The notes under the pieces were generated by a model, which saw nothing but the letters and a program-made list of their open reading frames with translations, made no database searches and was not told the origin of the DNA. Below are positions 58,313-64,000 of a stretch of DNA of 64,000 bases, one piece after another (the stretch's first letter is position 1; each line of letters opens with the position of its first letter). This DNA comes from an uncultured Opitutia bacterium (GTDB lineage: Bacteria > Verrucomicrobiota > Verrucomicrobiia > Opitutales > Opitutaceae): the NCBI GenBank assembly GCA_903881475.1, contig CAIRTK010000064.1, positions 1-64,000 on the forward strand, read 5' to 3'. Both the position numbers and the translations under genes were made by a program.

Positions 58313-60058
58313 TCAGACCATCGGCCGGAATTTTCCGACGACGTCCGCCAGGCAGGCGGTGATCTGGCCGAGGGAACAGACTTCCACGGTGTCCACCAGC
58401 TCGGCGAAGACGTTGCCGCCGCCACGGGCGACGTGGGCGAGGCGCTGGAGGGCGGCAGGGGCGGTTTTCGCATGCCGTCGCTTGAAGGCGCGCAGGCGCT
58501 CGACCTGGAGGCGCTGCTTTTTCGGCGAGGTGCGGGCGAGCGGCACGCTGGGCATCGGCTCGTCGGAGACGTACTTATTGAGCCCGATCACCGGGCGTTC
58601 GCCGGAATAGATCTGCGTCTCGATGCGGTGGCCGGATTCCTGGATCTGGCTGCGCTGGTAGCGCTGTTCCATCGCGGCGATGACGCCCCCGAGGGTGTCC
58701 ATCTCGCGGAAGACACTGAGGATGCGCTGCTCGACCTGCCGCTCGAGGGCGAGCAGCCCGGGGGCGCCGCCGAAGAGGTTCATGGTGTGCTTGAAGAGGC
58801 CCGATTCCTCGAGGAGGATCGACTGGCCGTGCGAGGCAAGGAGCGCGTATTTTTCCGTGGGCGTGGTGAAGGGCTCGTCGGCGGAGTTGGAGTGGCACGA
58901 ATTGGTGTAATTCATGTAGGCCAGCATCAGCTCGACGGCGGTGCGCGTGAGATTGTTCTGGAACTCGGCGGCGATGAGCGAGCGGCCGGAGGTCTGGGTA
59001 TGGAGCTTCAGGATCTGGGCCTTCGGCCCGGCGCCGAAGACGTCGCGCAGGCCGATGGCCCAGATGCGCCGGCAGACGCGGCCGAGGACGAGGTATTCGA
59101 CGTCGAGGCTGCAATCCAGGAAGAAGGAAAGGCGCGGGCCGAAGGCGTTGATGTCGGCCCCGCGGGCCTGCAGCAGCCCCGCGTAGGTGAAGCCGTTGGA
59201 AAGGGTGAACGCGGCCTGCTGCACCGGCGTCGCCCCGGCCTCGGCGATGTGGTAGCCGGAGATGGAAACGGGATACCAGCGCGGCATGTTCGGCACGCAC
59301 CACTCGATCATGTCGCAGAGGAAGCGGAGCGAAGCGTCGACGGGGAAGATGACTTCGTTCTGTGCCTGCACTTCCTTGAGCATGTCGGCCTGGATGGTGC
59401 CGCGGAGATTCGGCACGCAGCCGGCGCCGAAGCGGCGCTTGGCGGCGGCGATGAACATGGCGAGGATGACCGGCGCGGGGGCGTTCATTGTCATCGAGAC
59501 GGAGGCGTCCTTGCGCGTAAGGTCGAAGCCGGCGAAGAGCCGGCCCATGTCCTCGACGGTATCGATGGCGACGCCGCCCTCCCCGACCTTGCCCAGCACG
59601 CCGGCATGATCCGAATCAAGGCCGTAGAGGGTGGGCCCGTCGAAGGCGGTGGAAAGGCGCAGGCTCTTCTGGTGGCGGGAAAGATACTTGAACCGGGCGT
59701 TGGTGTCCTCGGCGAGGCCGAGCCCGGCAAAGAGGCGCATTGGCTCCTCGCCGGTGCCGGTCTCGTGGTCGAGGTACATCTCGCGGTAGGCGGCGGTGGC
59801 GTAGGGAAACTGGCCGGGAAACCCCTGGCCGAAAAGATACTCGGCGATGGCGCCGGGCTCGTCGGTGTCGGGGAGCGCGAGCCGGGGCAGCGGCGTGCCC
59901 GTGGGGGAACGGGTCATCGTGACCGAGGCGCGCAGGGCGGCCCACCGGGCGCGCAGCTCGGCGGCGAATTTCCGGTCGGAGCGGGCCCGCGCCACCTCCG
60001 CGGCCACGAACCGATTGTACCGGTCGACGGAATCGGCGATTTTTCCGAGCTGGCTCAT
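58313..60058 (-). CDS. Adenosylcobalamin acyl-CoA mutase, catalytic subunit (IcmF-type)
   Basis: A 581-residue mutase TIM-barrel subunit without a B12 domain. Conserved segments include LFAGLGLAEDTN, LSTAFDGPTLYGLDSDH, GVAIDTVEDM, VSISGYHIAEAGATPVQQ and HTQTSGRSL. Two specificity positions match the isobutyryl-CoA mutase group rather than methylmalonyl-CoA mutase: F110 in place of the MCM Tyr and Q233 (KEVQAQNEV) in place of the MCM Arg. The MCM small-subunit fusion is missing. Its start overlaps the stop of the B12/GTPase gene (ATGA, 60055-60058), so both products must work together. It rearranges carbon skeletons of branched acyl-CoA in the cytoplasm. Confidence 0.92.
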   Translation of the reverse strand: MSQLGKIADSVDRYNRFVAAEVARARSDRKFAAELRARWAALRASVTMTRSPTGTPLPRLALPDTDEPGAIAEYLFGQGFPGQFPYATAAYREMYLDHETGTGEEPMRLFAGLGLAEDTNARFKYLSRHQKSLRLSTAFDGPTLYGLDSDHAGVLGKVGEGGVAIDTVEDMGRLFAGFDLTRKDASVSMTMNAPAPVILAMFIAAAKRRFGAGCVPNLRGTIQADMLKEVQAQNEVIFPVDASLRFLCDMIEWCVPNMPRWYPVSISGYHIAEAGATPVQQAAFTLSNGFTYAGLLQARGADINAFGPRLSFFLDCSLDVEYLVLGRVCRRIWAIGLRDVFGAGPKAQILKLHTQTSGRSLIAAEFQNNLTRTAVELMLAYMNYTNSCHSNSADEPFTTPTEKYALLASHGQSILLEESGLFKHTMNLFGGAPGLLALERQVEQRILSVFREMDTLGGVIAAMEQRYQRSQIQESGHRIETQIYSGERPVIGLNKYVSDEPMPSVPLARTSPKKQRLQVERLRAFKRRHAKTAPAALQRLAHVARGGGNVFAELVDTVEVCSLGQITACLADVVGKFRPMV

Positions 60059-61275
60059 CGGGCGCCTCCGGTGCGGCCGCGGGCCGAACCCAGGGCCTGG
60101 ATGGCGGCGAAGAGGGCATCCACGCCGGGATCGAAGTGCCGGGCGGCGGTGGTGGAGTGAAGGACCTGGCCGCGGCCGTTCTGGTTGAGCCGCGCCTGGA
60201 TCTCGGCCTGCGCGGTGCGGGCCATGGGGTGGTCGCACTTGTTCAGGGCGACGAGGTCGGCGCCATTCAGCAGGGCGATCTTCTGGAGCTGGATGAGGCC
60301 GCCATAATGCGGGGCGAGCACGAACAGCACGGCGTCGGTCAGGCGGCGGCTCTGGCCAAAACTGCCGAACGGATCGCTCTCCTGGCCGACGCCGACGGAC
60401 TCGACGAGGATGAGGTCGAACTCGCCGGATTGCTGCAGGATCCCGATGGCGGCGGGAGTGGCGGCGGACAGGCCGGTCAGGCTGCCGCGCGTGGCAAGGG
60501 AGCGGAAGAACACGCGGTCATCCTGCGCGTAAATGGCGGACACGCGGTCGCCAAGGATGGCGCCGCCGGTGTCCGGGTGGGACGGATCATTGGCCAGGAT
60601 GGCGATCCGGCCGGTCGGATGCTGGCGGAGAAAGCGCGAGGTCAGCTCATCAATCAGCGTGGATTTTCCCGCCCCGCCAGGGCCGGCGATGCCGACAACG
60701 AAGCCGCGGCCTTGCCGGCGAGCAGGGATAACGCGCGGTGGGCGACGCGCGGAGAGATTCTGCTCAACCAGCGTGATGGCGCGGGCGAGGGAGCGATCAC
60801 CCTTGAATTTCGCGTTGGGCTTCGCCGTCCGGGCATAATCACGCTGGATGATGGTCATGATGTCCTTGAGCGGCGTACCCGCGAAAAAGATGCGGTCGGT
60901 GCCCTGGCGCCGCATGATCCGCTCATCGGCCTTGGTGATGGTGCCACCACCACCGCCGAAGACGGGGATGTCGCCGTTGCCGCTGTGCCGGAGCTGGTCG
61001 GCGACCTCCTTGAAGAAGATGATGTGGCCGCCGTTGTAGGACGAGAGTCCGACGACATTGACGTCCTCCTGGACGGCGGCCCGCGCGATGGCCGAGACCG
61101 ACTGGTGGTAGCCGAGGTAGATGACCTCGATGCCATGGCGGGCGAGCTCGATGTTGATCGTGGTGACGGCACTGTCATGGCCGTCGCAGATCGGCACGGC
61201 CGTGAGGATGCGCAGGGGGACGCGCGGAGCCCGGGCGGGGTGGGCGGCGCGGCGTGGGTTGAGGGCAACGGCCAT
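60055..61275 (-). CDS. B12-binding domain fused to MeaB-type GTPase chaperone
   Basis: A 406-residue protein with two modules. The N-terminal cobalamin domain (20-145) carries DGHDSAV (D31, H33) in the lower-ligand motif and LSSYNGGH (78-84). The GTPase domain (190-390) has a P-loop GPGGAGKST (198-206), VGVGQESDPFG and ALNKCDH (NKxD). IcmF enzymes fuse these two modules with the mutase domain in one chain; here the mutase is a separate, coupled gene. The GTPase would load and protect AdoCbl on the mutase, as in IcmF and MeaB. Its N-terminus starts with a 20-residue basic stretch. Confidence 0.93.
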   Translation of the reverse strand: MAVALNPRRAAHPARAPRVPLRILTAVPICDGHDSAVTTINIELARHGIEVIYLGYHQSVSAIARAAVQEDVNVVGLSSYNGGHIIFFKEVADQLRHSGNGDIPVFGGGGGTITKADERIMRRQGTDRIFFAGTPLKDIMTIIQRDYARTAKPNAKFKGDRSLARAITLVEQNLSARRPPRVIPARRQGRGFVVGIAGPGGAGKSTLIDELTSRFLRQHPTGRIAILANDPSHPDTGGAILGDRVSAIYAQDDRVFFRSLATRGSLTGLSAATPAAIGILQQSGEFDLILVESVGVGQESDPFGSFGQSRRLTDAVLFVLAPHYGGLIQLQKIALLNGADLVALNKCDHPMARTAQAEIQARLNQNGRGQVLHSTTAARHFDPGVDALFAAIQALGSARGRTGGAR

Positions 61276-61390
61276 GACAGAGGCGTACGCATTTATTCAA
61301 CCGGGGCAAATCGCAAACCTCTCCGGTCGGAGAGAGTGAGGAATTGTATCTTCCGAAGAAACCTGGGCCGGACTGTGCCGTCTAGTGAGC

Positions 61391-61819
61391 ATGATCAATT
61401 CCCTAATCAAATCCTCCCGCCCGACCCGCGTGGTCATCAGTTCCGCCGCCCTCGGCCTGATCGCGGTTTCCTTCTCCGGCTGTGTGGTCGAGGAAGTTCA
61501 TCGCCGGCCGCCGGAGCGCGTCACCGTCATCGAGACAGCGCCCCCGCCGCCGCCCGTCGTCTATGCCGAGGCGCCGCCGGCCCCGCCGGAAACCGTGGTG
61601 ATCCAGATGGCGCCGCCTCCGCCGCGCCAGGAAGTGATCATCGTGCGGCCTTCGCCGCGTCACGTGTGGATTGCCGGCTACTGGGGCTGGCGGGGCGGCC
61701 GCCATGTCTGGCTGGCCGGCCACTGGGAGCTGCCGCCGCGCGGCCGCACGGTGTGGATCCAGCCGCGCTGGGAGCACCGGGGCGGAAATTACGTGTTCGT
61801 CGCTGGCTTCTGGCACTGA
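61391..61819 (+). CDS. WXXGXW-repeat lipoprotein
   Basis: A 142-residue lipoprotein. Signal with lipobox SFSGC (cysteine near residue 31), then a Pro-rich linker (about 45-90), then WXXGXW-type repeats: WIAGYWGWRGG, WLAGHWELPPRG, WIQPRWEHRGG and VFVAGFWH. Such proteins are surface lipoproteins of unknown function, frequent in Verrucomicrobia and Betaproteobacteria. The ATG at 61391 is preferred over a GTG two codons upstream. The gene ends in a strong terminator and is divergent from the B12 GTPase gene. Confidence 0.9.
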   Translation: MINSLIKSSRPTRVVISSAALGLIAVSFSGCVVEEVHRRPPERVTVIETAPPPPPVVYAEAPPAPPETVVIQMAPPPPRQEVIIVRPSPRHVWIAGYWGWRGGRHVWLAGHWELPPRGRTVWIQPRWEHRGGNYVFVAGFWH

Positions 61820-61850
61820 GCCCGGCTCGCGGAACAGATCTCAACGAAGC

Positions 61851-61882
61851 AACGGCGCGGATTGTTCCGCGCCGTTTTTTTT
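61851..61882 (+). terminator. Rho-independent terminator of the WXXGXW gene
   Basis: Stem AACGGCGCGGA (61851-61861) with TCCGCGCCGTT (61866-61876), tetraloop TTGT, then a T run to 61882. It also stands at the end of the convergent asnS gene and may serve both strands, as its 5' flank has an A pair only. Confidence 0.93.
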
Positions 61883-61903
61883 GCGCCGTGAATCCGGCGA
61901 GGC

Positions 61904-63289
<1,386 letters not shown>

Positions 63290-63454
63290 GGGGTGGAAGG
63301 GAAGCGAAGCCGCCGGCACGGCGCGTGGCAAATCAGGAAACCGCGCGGGCCAAGGCAATGACTGACGCATCGGTTTCTCGGTTCTGGCCAAACTTTGCGT
63401 CCCAGGCTTCGACATAACGCCGCCCGCGCTTATCGGGCTCGCCGCTGTCCCAGT

Positions 63455-63649
63455 GTGTTCACGTTCTACAGTACCTCTACGAAGATTTCCGGTTATGGAC
63501 TGGGTTATTGGCTTTGGCTGTCCAGCGCCGTCGTTGTCGTGCTCGGAGCATGCCTGGCACTTCGAACTACTCCAAAGACTGCTCCAATGCCGGACCCGAC
63601 TCCTGCGCAAGGCACGTCGCCTACGGGACAGGAGCCGCGCCTTCCTTAG
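63455..63649 (+). CDS. Small single-helix membrane protein, possible (GTG start)
   Basis: A tentative 64-residue product: one hydrophobic helix ([20 protein letters not shown], about residues 14-33) and a Pro/Thr-rich C-terminal tail ([20 protein letters not shown]). The layout suits a bitopic assembly protein, and it lies 30 bases before the next exported gene. Start by GTG; no ribosome site was seen, so it could also begin further upstream. The region is less GC-rich than asnS. Confidence 0.45.
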   Translation: MFTFYSTSTKISGYGLGYWLWLSSAVVVVLGACLALRTTPKTAPMPDPTPAQGTSPTGQEPRLP

Positions 63650-63679
63650 GGCGGTTCAACTCAACGTCCGGCAAAATCG

Positions 63680-64000
63680 ATGAGAAGAGTTTCGCTGCTT
63701 TTCTTACTGTTCTGGGCGCATGGGGCATCTGGACAGAAACCCGTGTTGCAGGGGCTCATGGGAGGCCCGAAACAGTTTATGGTGTTTGTTACGGCAAACG
63801 GCTCCAAAGTGACGAGCCTTGATGCGGTTGGGCAGAAAGTCGGTCTCTATGAGCTAGTGGCGGTCGATGTCGCTCAAGGTTATGCCGATTTTAAGAACGA
63901 CGGCAAAACGTCGAGGGTTTGGCTGGGTGAGGGACATACCAAGCCGCTCGGTCCAGCAGGGCCGAGTAACTTTGTTCGGATTCCACTTCCCGAGATCAGC
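63680..64000 (+). CDS. Exported protein of unknown function, cut by window end
   Basis: An open frame from ATG at 63680 runs to the window end without a stop (107 codons seen). The N-terminus is a signal peptide (MRRVSLLFLLFWAHGASG), followed by a beta-rich stretch (QFMVFVTANGSKVTSL, then VGLYELVAVDVAQGYADFKN, RVWLGEGHTK). It has the look of small periplasmic parts of pilus or type II secretion systems (GspC/PilP-like), but this is only impression. The small membrane protein before it may belong to the same operon. Confidence 0.7.
   Translation, partial: MRRVSLLFLLFWAHGASGQKPVLQGLMGGPKQFMVFVTANGSKVTSLDAVGQKVGLYELVAVDVAQGYADFKNDGKTSRVWLGEGHTKPLGPAGPSNFVRIPLPEIS

Noticed and set aside
60055-60058. 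Frameshift splitting a single IcmF gene
   Set aside because: The junction is a clean ATGA overlap with a normal start and stop, and both products have intact domain ends; an authentic two-gene form is simpler.
58433-60160. 575-codon open frame on the plus strand
   Set aside because: Antisense to the mutase gene; Gly/Ala/Val-rich with no recognisable fold.

Overview
The window is GC-rich, densely coded bacterial chromosome. A SWIB/MDM2-fold protein, an exported WXXGXW-repeat lipoprotein, a bacterial homogentisate pathway and many long imperfect inverted repeats between genes suggest a Verrucomicrobiota member near Opitutaceae. This placement is an inference from gene content; there is no rRNA in the window to test it. 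No tRNA, rRNA, CRISPR array, transposase or phage gene was seen.

Layout. 1-76 is an octamer tandem repeat cut by the window edge. 189-2605 holds divergent TerC and MscS membrane proteins. 2627-6503 is a TetR / HlyD / ABC ATPase / ABC permease efflux operon on the minus strand. 6731-11424 holds an exported protein, a heterodimeric ABC exporter and a SWIB protein with a strong terminator. 11567-14149 is a hybrid histidine kinase. 15507-19006 has three EamA transporters and a lipase-like hydrolase. 19007-21304 looks less GC-rich and carries two exported proteins. 21412-28169 (minus) holds DsbD, an MFS transporter, a beta-propeller protein and phenylalanine hydroxylase.

27360-39053 is an aromatic amino acid and ketone-body block: phhA, two regulators, hpd, hmgA, a flavin-binding protein, a thiolase, an acyl/acetoacetyl-CoA synthetase and 3-hydroxybutyrate dehydrogenase. 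Together they would take phenylalanine and tyrosine to homogentisate and maleylacetoacetate, and process acetoacetate to acetyl-CoA or 3-hydroxybutyrate. Maleylacetoacetate isomerase and fumarylacetoacetase are not present. Each gap of the hpd-to-synthetase operon holds a long hairpin-forming repeat running from near the upstream stop codon to just before the next start codon.

39156-44138 has heptosyltransferase-like and PfkB genes, a glycosidase-like protein, a YbaY-type lipoprotein and a D-2-hydroxyacid dehydrogenase. 44303-48777 is a bufferin-type RiPP operon: a Cys-rich exported precursor with eight cysteines at near-constant spacing, an MNIO (DUF692) enzyme, a DUF2063 partner, a DoxX membrane protein and an exported thioredoxin-fold protein. 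48789-57432 is mixed housekeeping and signalling, including a three-repeat DUF4177 protein and a soluble kinase with an in-line receiver and a pseudo-receiver. 58313-61275 encodes a two-gene, split version of the fused B12 mutase IcmF. 61391-64000 holds a WXXGXW lipoprotein, asnS and the start of an unidentified exported gene pair running off the window.
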